Positions 43,218 through 51,781 of a stretch of 64,000 nucleotides of DNA are shown here, piece by piece; position 1 is the stretch's first letter, and each line of letters opens with the position of its first letter. The stretch covers positions 62,001-126,000 of the forward strand of contig LT827128.1 of assembly GCA_900170005.1 (NCBI GenBank), in the 5' to 3' direction. Below the pieces are notes generated by a model that was not told the DNA's origin, did no database searches, and was given only the letters and a program-made list of their open reading frames with translations. The translations under genes and the position numbers were made by a program. Source of the stretch: Gordonibacter massiliensis (ex Traore et al. 2017). Its GTDB lineage: Bacteria > Actinomycetota > Coriobacteriia > Coriobacteriales > Eggerthellaceae.

Positions 43218-44483
43218 ATGCTTGATCTGGTAAAGTTCGAGTTCAAGAAGTTGCTCGTGCGCCGCACGTCGCTCATCGCCTGCGCGGGCATCCTCGTGAT
43301 GCTGTGCGGGATCATGACGCTCAACATCGTGCAGACGAAGACGGCGTCCGACGCGGGCGAGGTGCTGAACGGCGCCGCCGCCATCGCGCACCAGAAGGAG
43401 AAGGCCGCCGCGCACGAGGGCGTGTTGACGGTCGAGCGCGTGCGGGAAGAGGTGGCCGCCTACAAGGCGCTCGCGTTCTCGAAGGTGGATCCCGCCGACG
43501 TGGCCGGCCTGAGCGACGACGCGGCGTACGCGCTCATGAAGCAAGCGTACGACGAAGACGAGTTCCGCGCGATCTACGACTCCTACTATTCCTACCTGCT
43601 CTCGCCGTGGAAGGTGGGAGCCCTCGAGTCGTACCAGGTGGCGGCGCAGCTTGACGACGGCGCCGCCGGCGGGTTCTACGAGGCCGTCGCGGGCAAGCTG
43701 CAACGCACGCTCGACAACGGCATGGGCGGTACGTGGACGTATTCCGACGCCGAACGAGCGTACTGGATGGACAAGCAGGACGGGGTGGGCGAGCCTTTGG
43801 CCTACGGCTACGCGGGCGGGTGGAGCGACGTGCTGGCGTGCCTCGGGTTCTTCGCGTTCGCGATGGTGGCCGTCTGCATCGCGCTCACGCCCGTGTTCTC
43901 GGGAGAGTACCAAGACCGCACCGACGCCGTGTTGCTCTCGTCGCGCTACGGGCGCTCGAAGCTGGTGGCGGCGAAGATCGTGGCGGCGCTCGCGTTCGCC
44001 ACGGCCTACTTCGCGCTGGCGGCGCTCGTCATCATGGGCGCGGCGCTCGCGTTCTTCGGCGCCGAGGGCGGGGATCTGCCGGTGCAGGTGCTGTCGCTGT
44101 CCATCCCGTACGACCTTACGATGGCCGAGGCGACCTGGACGGCGGTGGGGATAGCCTACCTCATGACCCTCGGATTCGCCGGCCTCACGCTGCTGTTGTC
44201 GTCGAAGCTGCGTTCCCAGCTGGCCATCTTCGCCACCTGTGCGGTGCTCGTCTTCCTCACGGGCATGATCCCCTCCGGCGGCAACGCCGTGCTGCTGCAC
44301 GCGCTGTACCTGTTCCCGATCAACGGCTTGAACGATCAGGTGCTGTTCAACTCGCTCGTATCGTATCCGGTCGGGTCGTTTGCGATCGACCTTGTGGGCC
44401 TGCTTGCGTGCGTCTACGCCCTCGTGCTGGCGGCGTGCGTGCCCCTAGCCGCCCGCGCGTTCAGGCGGCACCAGGTGGTGTAG
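43218..44483 (+). CDS. ABC-2 type permease with large external loop
   Basis: A 421-residue membrane subunit. One helix near the N-terminus (residues 19-38, 'LIACAGILVMLCGIMTLNI') is followed by about 150 extracellular residues rich in Lys, Glu and Tyr, then five helices (about 195-415). This arrangement is common among ABC-2 permeases of the bacitracin/lantibiotic-resistance type. ATG 43218 follows AGAAGGAA. Paired with the ATPase at 42170. The substrate is unknown. It is convergent with the XRE gene 22 nt away. Confidence 0.82.
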   Translation: MLDLVKFEFKKLLVRRTSLIACAGILVMLCGIMTLNIVQTKTASDAGEVLNGAAAIAHQKEKAAAHEGVLTVERVREEVAAYKALAFSKVDPADVAGLSDDAAYALMKQAYDEDEFRAIYDSYYSYLLSPWKVGALESYQVAAQLDDGAAGGFYEAVAGKLQRTLDNGMGGTWTYSDAERAYWMDKQDGVGEPLAYGYAGGWSDVLACLGFFAFAMVAVCIALTPVFSGEYQDRTDAVLLSSRYGRSKLVAAKIVAALAFATAYFALAALVIMGAALAFFGAEGGDLPVQVLSLSIPYDLTMAEATWTAVGIAYLMTLGFAGLTLLLSSKLRSQLAIFATCAVLVFLTGMIPSGGNAVLLHALYLFPINGLNDQVLFNSLVSYPVGSFAIDLVGLLACVYALVLAACVPLAARAFRRHQVV

Positions 44484-44505
44484 AAAGCGGGATTGCGGTG
44501 CGCCT

Positions 44506-44952
44506 CTACCTCCAGCGCTTGAGGTGGGGGAGCAGAGCGCCCATGAACGAGACGGCTTCGTCACGGGTGATGTGGCACGATTCGGCCATTTCAGGGGCGG
44601 CCTCCTCGATGAGCTCCCCCATCGACTCGTCGCCCACGAACGCGCCGTCCTGGTAGCACATCGAGCAGAAGTCGTCCGAGCGGCCGCCGTCGGCCTCGCT
44701 GCCGTGGTCGCTTTCCTGGAAGAACGGCATGCCGCAGCTTTGGCAGTAGTCGCCGTCGGGCATCTCCAGCAGCTGCATGAGCGGCATGTCGAATGTGGCG
44801 GCGATGAGCTTGCACATGTCCACGCTCGGCTCGGTCTCGCCGTTCTCCCAGCGCGAGACGGCCTGGCGGGTGACGTAGAGCTTGCGCGCCACGTCCTCCT
44901 GCGTGAGGTCGCGCTCCTTGCGCATGCGCGCGAGGGTCTCTCCGATGGCCAT
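44506..44952 (-). CDS. XRE family regulator with zinc-ribbon-like C-terminus
   Basis: A 148-residue protein. The N-terminal Cro/C1 helix-turn-helix (residues 3-60: 'LARMRKERDLTQEDVARKLYV', 'RQAVSRWENGETEPS') is followed by 'YCQSCGMPF' and 'DDFCSMCYQDG', two CxxC pairs typical of a putative zinc ribbon found in this group of regulators. It is annotated in related genomes as a helix-turn-helix regulator of unknown target. ATG 44952 has AAAGGA six bases upstream; the longer frame upstream is not family-like. Confidence 0.85.
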   Translation of the reverse strand: MAIGETLARMRKERDLTQEDVARKLYVTRQAVSRWENGETEPSVDMCKLIAATFDMPLMQLLEMPDGDYCQSCGMPFFQESDHGSEADGGRSDDFCSMCYQDGAFVGDESMGELIEEAAPEMAESCHITRDEAVSFMGALLPHLKRWR

Positions 44953-45333
44953 GAGGGGTCCTTTCGTCGGGGCGAGGGCGACTCGTCGGCCGGCTCGGCC
45001 GCCGCCCCATTGAACCACGGCGCGTGCTTCGGCGTAAAGCAACGTAATGTTGCGAAACGCGGATTGGTTACGGCGGGAACCGCGCGTCCGTGGGTTTCAG
45101 GTTTCGCACGCTAACGGTTTCTGCCTCATCGATCTGGTTAGGTGCCTCATCATTGGGCTAATATGATGTACATAATTGGTCAATGAGGTAGAACCGACGC
45201 GCACGGCCTTCTTGCAGGTAGGCGGCGATTCATCCGTTCGCGTGAAATCGAAGCCGAGTCGCCGGAATCCCTCCGAACGCGTGAATGTCCGGGGAGGGCA
45301 TTGCCTGCTTCCCCCGCTACCCGCGCCGCTCGT
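44953..45333. other. Intergenic region upstream of the XRE gene with a dyad
   Basis: About 380 bp between the XRE start and the cydC end. It contains an AT-rich patch with an inverted repeat (45143-45190) described separately. A 67-codon open frame at 45176 has no ribosome site and is not reported as a gene. Confidence 0.4.
45122..45190. promoter_or_regulatory. TGCCTCAT repeats and inverted partner
   Basis: TGCCTCAT occurs at 45122-45129 and 45143-45150. The second, extended to TGCCTCATCATTG, is mirrored by CAATGAGGTA (45181-45190) around an AT-rich centre with TAATATGAT. This looks like an operator plus promoter, but no gene begins at a sensible distance on the plus strand. Confidence 0.4.
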
Positions 45334-47079
45334 TTACCCCGCCGCGATCCCGCGGTCGAAGGCCAGCAGGCGGCGGTAGCGCTCGCTCGTGCGTTCCAGC
45401 TCGGCGGGAGCGCCCTCCATCTCCAGCTTGCCGTTCTCCACGAACACGACGCGGTCCATGGCCGACACGCCCTGCAGGTGGTGGGTGATCATGATGAGCG
45501 TTTTGCCCTGGGCGTTCTCGACGAACGTATCCAGCAGCGCGCGCTCGGTCACGGGGTCCAGGCCCACCGTGGGCTCGTCCAGCAGGATGACGGGCGTGTC
45601 CTGCAACAGCACGCGGGCGAGCGCGATGCGGTGGCGCTCGCCGCCCGAGAAGCGCATGCCGGCTTCGTCCACCAGGGTGTCCAGGCCCTCGGGCAGGCGG
45701 CGGGCCAGGTCGGCCAGACCCACGTGGGCGAGCACCTCCCACACCTCGTCGTCGGTGGCGGCGGGGTTGCCGATGCGCAGGTTCTCGCGCAGCGTCATGT
45801 TGAACAGGTACGTCTGCTGCTGGATGACGCCGATGTGCTTCGCCATGTCGTCCCCGAAGCGGCTCGCGGGCACGCCGTTCAGCGTGACGCTCCCCGACGT
45901 GGGCGCCAGGTCGCCGCGGATGAGTGAGGCCAGTGTGCTCTTGCCCGAGCCGCTGCGCCCCAAGACGGCGACCTTCTGGCCCTGCGGGATGGTCAGGCTC
46001 ACGTCGTCGAGCACGACGCGCGCAGAGCCGGGGTAGCTGAACGCCACGTGGTCGATGGCGATGGCGAGGGGGGCCTCCACGTCGGGCGCGGGTTCGCTCT
46101 GCTCGGCCGCCTGCGGCAGCTCGTTCAGGCGGCGGACGGAATCGCGGTAGACGCATCCCTCCGTGGCCGCCGCCGGCAGCGGCGCAAACGCGTCGATGAG
46201 GGGGAAGAAGCCCAGCACGAACGCGGCTATCCAGTTCGACGCCCCGCCGGGCGCGCCGCCGAAGTAGCCGCCGGCCCACACGAGCAGACACGCCGCCGCG
46301 ATGCCGAACACCGCCGTGGACGCCAGGTCGCGCCGGCGGGCAAAGCGGTCGAGGCGCGCGTTCTCGTCGCGCATGGCCTGCTCGGCGGCTTGATGGCGCG
46401 AGAGGTACTCCGCGCCGCGCCGCGCGAATATCCAGTCGGACGCGCCCAGCACGTTGTCGGTGAGCTCGCCGTACAGCTCGTTCTTCATGGCTTTGCGGCG
46501 CTCGACGCGCGCGCGGTTCGCGAGCATCGACACGAGCGGCACCAAGAACACCTCCACGCCCAGCACGAGCGCGAAGGCCAGCGCGAACCACGGCGAGAAC
46601 AGCCCGACCGCGATCACGGCCAGCGCGTACACGAGCCACGCCACCACGGTGGGGAACACCGCGCGCAAATACAGGTTCTGCAGATGCCCGATGTCCTCGG
46701 CCAGCAGCCCCAGGATGTCGCCCGTGCGGTGGCTGCGGCGGAAGAACACGGCGTCGCCCTCCAGCGTCTCGTACAGTTTGAGGCGCAGGCTGCTCGTCAT
46801 GCGCAGCACCCAGTCGTGGCTGGTCAGGCGCTCGAGGTACTGCAGGATGGGCTTGCCGATGCCGAAGATGCGCACGAAGAGCGTGGGCAGGTGCACCATG
46901 AGGATGCTGCCGGGCATCTCGGCCGCCGCGCTGATGAGGAAGCCGGACGTCACCATGAGCCCGCTCGCGAACCCGAACGTGGCAACGCCCAGGAACAGCG
47001 CCAGCGCGAGCGCCTTCCAGTAGCGCTTGAAGAAGGGCATGACCCAGCGGTCGGCCTGACGGGCGGCGTTCCGGCTCAT
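45334..47079 (-). CDS. cydC: Thiol reductant ABC exporter subunit CydC
   Basis: A 581-residue half-transporter with six membrane helices (about 18-310) and an ATPase domain (about 345-575). The ATPase shows Walker A 'LGRSGSGKST', 'QQQTYLFNMTLREN', signature 'FSGGERHRIALARVLL' and Walker B 'VILLDEPTVGLDP'. CydCD exports cysteine or glutathione to the outer face of the membrane and is required for cytochrome bd assembly. It overlaps cydD by 4 nt (ATGA), confirming the pair. cydAB are not in this window. Confidence 0.88.
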   Translation of the reverse strand: MSRNAARQADRWVMPFFKRYWKALALALFLGVATFGFASGLMVTSGFLISAAAEMPGSILMVHLPTLFVRIFGIGKPILQYLERLTSHDWVLRMTSSLRLKLYETLEGDAVFFRRSHRTGDILGLLAEDIGHLQNLYLRAVFPTVVAWLVYALAVIAVGLFSPWFALAFALVLGVEVFLVPLVSMLANRARVERRKAMKNELYGELTDNVLGASDWIFARRGAEYLSRHQAAEQAMRDENARLDRFARRRDLASTAVFGIAAACLLVWAGGYFGGAPGGASNWIAAFVLGFFPLIDAFAPLPAAATEGCVYRDSVRRLNELPQAAEQSEPAPDVEAPLAIAIDHVAFSYPGSARVVLDDVSLTIPQGQKVAVLGRSGSGKSTLASLIRGDLAPTSGSVTLNGVPASRFGDDMAKHIGVIQQQTYLFNMTLRENLRIGNPAATDDEVWEVLAHVGLADLARRLPEGLDTLVDEAGMRFSGGERHRIALARVLLQDTPVILLDEPTVGLDPVTERALLDTFVENAQGKTLIMITHHLQGVSAMDRVVFVENGKLEMEGAPAELERTSERYRRLLAFDRGIAAG

Positions 47080-48794
47080 CGCGCGCCCCCTTCCAGCTGC
47101 GCGGCCAAGTGCGCGAACGCGCCCCCCGAGGCCCTCAGCTCGGCCAGCGTGCCCTGCTCGGCCACGCGCCCGTCCTCCATGCACACGATGGAGTCCATGT
47201 CGTGCATCCAATGCAACCGGTGCGTGGCGAAGAACACGAGGCGCCCCTCCATGAGCGGCAGCATGCGCTCCTTCAGCTCCATCTCCGTCTCGATGTCCAG
47301 ATGCGCGGTGGGCTCGTCGAACAGGAGCACCTTGCGTCCGCGGTCGAGGAACGCGCGCGCGAGCGCGATGCGCTGCGCCTGCCCGCCGGACAGCGCCCGC
47401 GCGCCCTCGCCGATGCGCGTGTCCAGCCCCTTGGGCAGCTCGCTCATCAGCTCGTCCAGCCCCACCACCTCGACGGCCCGCGCGACTTCCGCGTCGGTGG
47501 CGTCGGGGCGGTAGAACACGATGTTGTCGCGCAGCGTGGCGTGGAAGATATAGGGGTCCTGCGGGATGTAGACCACCTGGCTCTGCCATGCGTCCTGCCG
47601 GAAGCCGCCCGTCTGCACGCCGTCGATGCTCACGGAGCCCTCGTCGGGCGACGCGAAGCCGCCCAGCAGGTTCACCAGCGTGCTCTTGCCCGATCCGCTC
47701 GCGCCGATGATGCCGATCTTCTGGAAGCCCTCGGCCGCGAGCGACACGCCTTCGAGCGCCTTGAACTCCGGGTACGAGAAGCCCACGCCGACGAGCGCGA
47801 GGTGGGCGCTCTCGTTCCAAACGGGCAGCGGAAGCTCGTCGGGCGGGTCGTCGGGCGCGTCCACGAGCGCGCGTATCGAGGCGAGCGCGTTCTTGCCGTC
47901 GAGCGAGGCGTGGTAGTCGGCCGCGAACTCGCGGATGGGGCGGAAGTACTCGGGCGCGATCACGAGCAGCGCGAGCGCGGGGAACAGCGTGACCGAGCCG
48001 TCGATCAAACGGAAACCCAGCATGAACGCCACGGCCGCCACCGACAGCGTGGCGAACGTGTCGAGCACCAGGCTGGAGAGGTTCGCCACCTTGAGCGTGC
48101 GCATGGTGGCCTCGCGGAAGCGCTCGCTCACCTCGTAGATGCTCTTGCCGTAGCGTTTGGACATGCCGAACAGCTTGAGCGTGTCGATGCCGCGCAGCGT
48201 GTCGATGAAGTGGTTCGACATGATCTCGAACGTGCGGTGCTGGCGCGACGCCTTCTCCTTGGCCGTGTGCCCCATGATGACCATGTACAGGATGATGAAG
48301 GGGAAGGCCACGAACATGATGAGCCCCGACACCCAGTCGAGCGCGAAGGCCGCCACCAGCAGGATGGTGGGGATGAGGGCGATGCCCGTGATCTTGGGCA
48401 GGATGAGCTTGAAGTACGTCTCCACCTGGTCGGCGCCCTCGAGCACCGCCGCCGTCACGCTGCCGGTGCCGTGCGTCTGCACGAGCCGGGCGTTCGTGGT
48501 GAACACCTTGCCCAGCAGCGCCTGACGCAGCGCGTTCGCCTGCTCGTAGGCGTAGCGGTCGAGCATGCCGGACTGCACGTAGAGCACGCCCTGCCTGCCG
48601 ACGAAGCACGCGAAGAACACGGCCACGAGCAGGGCTTGGTCTGCCACCGTGTCGCCGAGCCAAAGGTTCGTCACGGCCGTGGACAGCGACCACGCCTGCC
48701 CCAGCACCGCGAACGCCTGCAGCACGGCGAACGCCGCCAGCAGCCCGAGGATGCGCTTGATCCCCGGCAGCGCGAAGATGGCCTTGTCGATCAT
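47076..48794 (-). CDS. cydD: Thiol reductant ABC exporter subunit CydD
   Basis: A 572-residue ABC half-transporter, first gene of the cydDC pair. The membrane domain (about 12-300) includes 'RQGVLYVQSGMLDRYAYEQA' in the CydD position and 'DTLRGIDTLKLFG'. The ATPase carries 'IGASGSGKST', 'VYIPQDPYIFHATLRDNI', 'LSGGQAQRIALARAFLD' and 'VLLFDEPTAHLD'. AAGGGAAG precedes ATG 48794. It works with CydC as a heterodimer. An unrelated heterodimeric exporter cannot be fully excluded because cydAB are absent, but the sequence blocks favour CydD. Confidence 0.87.
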   Translation of the reverse strand: MIDKAIFALPGIKRILGLLAAFAVLQAFAVLGQAWSLSTAVTNLWLGDTVADQALLVAVFFACFVGRQGVLYVQSGMLDRYAYEQANALRQALLGKVFTTNARLVQTHGTGSVTAAVLEGADQVETYFKLILPKITGIALIPTILLVAAFALDWVSGLIMFVAFPFIILYMVIMGHTAKEKASRQHRTFEIMSNHFIDTLRGIDTLKLFGMSKRYGKSIYEVSERFREATMRTLKVANLSSLVLDTFATLSVAAVAFMLGFRLIDGSVTLFPALALLVIAPEYFRPIREFAADYHASLDGKNALASIRALVDAPDDPPDELPLPVWNESAHLALVGVGFSYPEFKALEGVSLAAEGFQKIGIIGASGSGKSTLVNLLGGFASPDEGSVSIDGVQTGGFRQDAWQSQVVYIPQDPYIFHATLRDNIVFYRPDATDAEVARAVEVVGLDELMSELPKGLDTRIGEGARALSGGQAQRIALARAFLDRGRKVLLFDEPTAHLDIETEMELKERMLPLMEGRLVFFATHRLHWMHDMDSIVCMEDGRVAEQGTLAELRASGGAFAHLAAQLEGGAR

Positions 48795-48948
48795 GGCTCG
48801 CTTCCCTTGCGATCTCGTTTCCGGCTCGTGCCCATAAATGATACTTCTATAGTAACATAAAAGGAAGGAACCGCGCCAGCATGAAAGCAGGACGTTCGAT
48901 CGCCCTTCTTCCCGTTGTCATCCGGGGTGAGCTGCGGGCCTCCATTGC

Positions 48949-49060
48949 CCCCGTAGGGGCGCTCTCCAGAGCGCCCGTTCCGGTGAAGCCGGAAAACCAA
49001 CCAACACTCGCGTTCTCGCGCTCCGCGCGAGCGGGGGCTCTGGAGAGCGCCCCTACGGAG
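48949..49060. repeat. Palindromic 'CCGTAGGGGCGCTC' repeat
   Basis: CCGTAGGGGCGCTCTCCAGA plus GCGCCCG on the left is mirrored by GGGGGCTCTGGAGAGCGCCC plus CTACGG on the right, about 110 bp overall. A GTTGTCATCCGGGGTGAGC just upstream (48914-48932) resembles an end of the 'GTCATCCTGAGC' family, suggesting one element next to another. The left arm also lies inside lhr. Confidence 0.75.
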
Positions 49061-49098
49061 ATCGTCCGACCAAGGAAGCGCCCCTGTCCGCCCCGAAC

Positions 49099-49674
49099 TT
49101 AGCGCCAGTCGGCCTCGTCGGCGAACTGCCAGCCCAGTAGTGCGTCGCCGATCAGGTGGAACGTGAAGGGCAGGGGCTTTTTCAGCTTGCCGTTGTCGAT
49201 GTTCTCGGCGATGCCCTCCAGCTCGGCGAGCAGGTCGAAGAACGTGACCTCGTCCAGCGACGGCATGCCGGCCGCAATCTCGTCCGCCGAGATGGTCATG
49301 ATCTGCAGGACGATGTCGAGATAGCCGCCGAGCTGCGCGTTGCTTCGCTGCAGCGCCTCCACGTCGTCCTTGTCGAAGAACGATTCTTCGACGCAGTACC
49401 AACCGACGGCGTCGTCGTCTTCTTCCATGAGGTCGCTGATGACGATGCCGTGCTCCGGCAGGTCATCCACGTGGTAGCATGAAACCAGCGTCTCGGGCGT
49501 CACGAGCGGCTCGTCGTTGTCGTCGAGGTCGCTCATCACGTACACGATGCGCGCGACCAGCCCGTTCTCCACCACGTCCAGCGACAGGCCGTAGTGGTAT
49601 CCCGGGTCGGCGTGGCGCGTTCCCCAATAGAGATCGCCGTTGTTCTCGATCAGCGTTTTGACGGTAGCGGCCAC
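49099..49674 (-). CDS. Acidic conserved hypothetical protein, unknown function
   Basis: A 191-residue very acidic soluble protein with no recognised family. The N-terminal part alternates short strands ('NGDLYWGTRHADPGYHYGL', 'GLVARIVYVMSDLDDNDEP'). The C-terminal part is helical ('TFFDLLAELEGIAENIDNG'). There is no signal peptide or membrane helix. The start is GTG 49674 with an AAGGGGG-type ribosome site five bases upstream. The neighbours give no functional clue. Confidence 0.6.
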   Translation of the reverse strand: MAATVKTLIENNGDLYWGTRHADPGYHYGLSLDVVENGLVARIVYVMSDLDDNDEPLVTPETLVSCYHVDDLPEHGIVISDLMEEDDDAVGWYCVEESFFDKDDVEALQRSNAQLGGYLDIVLQIMTISADEIAAGMPSLDEVTFFDLLAELEGIAENIDNGKLKKPLPFTFHLIGDALLGWQFADEADWR

Positions 49675-50176
49675 AGGGCCCCCTTTGCATCGACGGTGCG
49701 CGAACGTTCAGACGATTATAGAGCAACCGCGACGTTATTGCCCGCATCCTTGCCATTCCAAGCATGATGCTGCCACAAAAGCACCGCCAAGGTATTCGTA
49801 GTGCAAGGACTCTGACCTTGCCGCCCGGTAAGGAACGTTTTCGCAGGCCGACGGGGCTGTATCAAAAGTCGCGAAAACATGTGCCCTCCGAGGCTGCCCT
49901 GTAGGGCAAGGGCTCTGCCCTTGCCGTCAACCTGCGGAGGCGTTGCCTGTTGGGCGGCAAGGGCAGAGCCCTTGCCCTACAAGACAAGCGAAGCGGCACT
50001 CTTGATGCAGCCCCCCCTATGGAGTGGCTGCATAGGGCACGTGTTCATCGGCCTTCGGCATGTTCACGCCCGTGCAGCTCGCGATGCGCTAGAATGGCGG
50101 GGGATTTCTCGACGTCCGCGCCTCTCGCCGCTTTGCGCGGGAGCGACGCCGGCGTCACGACGGAAGGGGTACGCCT
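49675..50176. other. Intergenic region with a palindromic element before ridA
   Basis: About 500 bp. Besides the element at 49853-50014 it holds no supported gene. A minus-strand A/T-rich patch near 49715-49735 may carry the promoter of the acidic-protein gene. Confidence 0.4.
49853..50014. mobile_element. Palindromic element, 'CTGTATCAAAAG' family, copy 2
   Basis: The ends GGGGCTGTATCAAAAG and CTCTTGATGCAGCCCC are inverted. The inside is a long hairpin, CTGTAGGGCAAGGGCTCTGC and its mirror GCAGAGCCCTTGCCCTACA, separated by about 37 nt. It is 162 bp and encodes nothing. The core hairpin matches the copy at 24976-25083. Confidence 0.7.
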
Positions 50177-50560
50177 ATGGAGGCCATCGCAACATCCGAA
50201 GCTCCGGCGGCCATCGGGCCGTACGCGCAGGGGGTCGTCTCGAGGGGGCTGCTGTTCGCCTCGGGGCAGATCGCGCTCGACCCGGTCACGGGCGAGCTCG
50301 TGGGCGACACCGCGGCGGAGCAGGCCGCGCAGGCGATGCGCAACGTGGCCGCCCTGCTCGCGGCGGCCGGCACCGATTTCGACCACGTGGTGAAGGCCAC
50401 GTGCTTCCTCGCCGACATGGACGACTTCGCCGCCTTCAACGAGGAGTACGCGAAATGGTTCGGCACCCGACGCCCGGCCCGCTCGGCCGTGGAGGTGGCG
50501 CGGCTGCCGAAGGGCGCGCTCGTGGAGGTGGAAGTTGTGGCCGAGGTCCCGCAAGGCTGA
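50177..50560 (+). CDS. ridA: RidA family reactive-intermediate deaminase
   Basis: A 127-residue trimeric-barrel protein. The family blocks 'APAAIGPYAQGVVSRGLLFASGQIALDP' (in parts), 'QAMRNVAALLAAAG', 'VVKATCFLADMDDFAAFNEEY' and 'RSAVEVARLPKGALVEVE' are complete, with the conserved active-site Arg in 'RSAVEV'. RidA hydrolyses reactive enamine/imine intermediates of amino-acid metabolism. GGAAGGGG lies seven bases before ATG 50177. It is on the same strand as thrH, 150 nt upstream of it. Confidence 0.93.
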   Translation: MEAIATSEAPAAIGPYAQGVVSRGLLFASGQIALDPVTGELVGDTAAEQAAQAMRNVAALLAAAGTDFDHVVKATCFLADMDDFAAFNEEYAKWFGTRRPARSAVEVARLPKGALVEVEVVAEVPQG

Positions 50561-50710
50561 GTGCGCGAAACCTCGCGATTGGCGAGACCGTTCGCCGTCT
50601 CTCGGTGTGGACATCCGAGCGACGGGAAACAGGCGTTTCGGGCTTTCCCCGACGGGGATGCTCGGGTATGCTGCATTCAGGCAACGACGTTGAAGAGAAG
50701 GGTTGTGCCC

Positions 50711-51313
50711 ATGTATGTGACCTGCCTTGATTTGGAGGGCGTGCTCGTGCCCGAGATATGGATCGCGTTCGCCGAGGCGAGCGGCATCCCGGAGCTCAAG
50801 CGCACGACGCGCGACGAGCCCGACTACGACAAGCTCATGAAGTTCCGCCTGGACACGCTCAAGGAGCACGGTCTGGGCCTGGCGGAGATCCAGCGCACCA
50901 TCGCCACCATCGACCCGCTGCCGGGCGCGAAGGAGTTCTTGGACGAGCTGCGCGCGCAGATGCAGGTTATCATAATCAGCGACACGTTCACCCAGTTCGC
51001 GAGCCCCCTCATGGAGAAGCTGGGGTGGCCTACCATCTTCTGCAACGAACTGGATATGACGTCCGACGGCGAGATCGCGGGCATTCGCATGCGCTGCCCC
51101 GAGTCCAAGCTCACCACGGTGCGCGCGCTGCAATCGTGCGGCTTCGACACCATCGCCGCCGGTGACAGCTTCAACGATCTGGGTATGATCAAGGCGAGCA
51201 AGGCCGGTTTCCTGTTCCGCAGCACCGACGCCATCAAGGCCGACAACCCCGACCTCCCCGCGTTCGAGGAGTTCGACGATCTGCTGGCGGCCATCAAGCA
51301 AGCCGCGGCGTAG
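50711..51313 (+). CDS. thrH: Bifunctional phosphoserine phosphatase/homoserine phosphotransferase ThrH
   Basis: A 200-residue HAD hydrolase. Its motif I 'TCLDLEGVLVPEIW' (residues 4-17), 'RDEPDYDKLMKFRLDTL', motif II 'VIIISDTFTQF', and motif IV 'GDSFNDLGMI' match ThrH. ThrH removes phosphate from phosphoserine and can transfer it to homoserine, linking serine and threonine synthesis. ATG 50711 follows GAGAAGGG by eight bases; the open frame extends upstream to 50561 without similarity. It precedes the crcB pair closely. Confidence 0.9.
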   Translation: MYVTCLDLEGVLVPEIWIAFAEASGIPELKRTTRDEPDYDKLMKFRLDTLKEHGLGLAEIQRTIATIDPLPGAKEFLDELRAQMQVIIISDTFTQFASPLMEKLGWPTIFCNELDMTSDGEIAGIRMRCPESKLTTVRALQSCGFDTIAAGDSFNDLGMIKASKAGFLFRSTDAIKADNPDLPAFEEFDDLLAAIKQAAA

Positions 51314-51340
51314 GGCGACAGGGCGGGCGAGGAAGCCGTC

Positions 51341-51781
51341 GTGCTCCGATATTACCTTCTCATAGGCGGCATGGGCTTTTTGGGGGCCGTGATCCGCTTC
51401 GCGCTCGAGAACGTGGTGGGGCAGTCGGGCTTTCCCGTGGGCACGCTCGCCATCAACGTGACGGCGTGCTTCGTGCTCGTGATCGTCTACAGCTACGTCG
51501 GGCGCCGTCTGCATGTGTCGCTTTCCCTGGTGCGGGGCATGGGCGTGGGCTTCTTGGGAGCGTTCAGCACGCTTTCCGCGTTCTCCAACGAGACGCTGGG
51601 CTTGTGGCAGAGCGGCGGCTACCTCACGGCGGCCCTGTACGTTGCCGTCACGTCGATCGGCTGCTTTCTGGCCGCGCTTGCGGGGGTCTACTGCAGCCGC
51701 GGTTTCGCCCAGCTTCGCCTGCGCCGGCTGCGCGCGAAGCGGGCTCAGGCGAGGCGCGAAGGCGAAAGGGGCGCGAAATGA
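51341..51781 (+). CDS. crcB: Fluoride channel subunit CrcB (first copy)
   Basis: A 146-residue four-helix protein of the CrcB/Fluc family, which exports fluoride as a dual-topology dimer. 'GGMGFLGAVIRFALE', 'PVGTLAINVTACF' and 'GFLGAFSTLSAFSNET' include the Asn and the Phe/Ser/Thr track of the pore. The C-terminus has a basic tail. The start GTG 51341 has GCGAGGAAG upstream. It overlaps the second crcB by 4 nt. Two adjacent crcB genes imply a heterodimeric channel with the subunits in opposite orientation. No fluoride riboswitch was recognised upstream. Confidence 0.9.
   Translation: MLRYYLLIGGMGFLGAVIRFALENVVGQSGFPVGTLAINVTACFVLVIVYSYVGRRLHVSLSLVRGMGVGFLGAFSTLSAFSNETLGLWQSGGYLTAALYVAVTSIGCFLAALAGVYCSRGFAQLRLRRLRAKRAQARREGERGAK

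Noticed and set aside
45334-48693. A continuous 1119-codon frame that would fuse CydC with upstream sequence
   Set aside because: Only the part from 47079 encodes CydC; the rest is an alternative frame of cydD, whose true frame overlaps by 4 nt.
48881-49102. A 73-codon plus-strand open frame between cydD and the acidic-protein gene
   Set aside because: It is the translated 'CCGTAGGGGCGCTC' repeat and has no ribosome site.
51314-51340. Fluoride riboswitch upstream of crcB
   Set aside because: Only 27 nt separate thrH from crcB, too short for the RNA, and no motif is visible in the thrH end.
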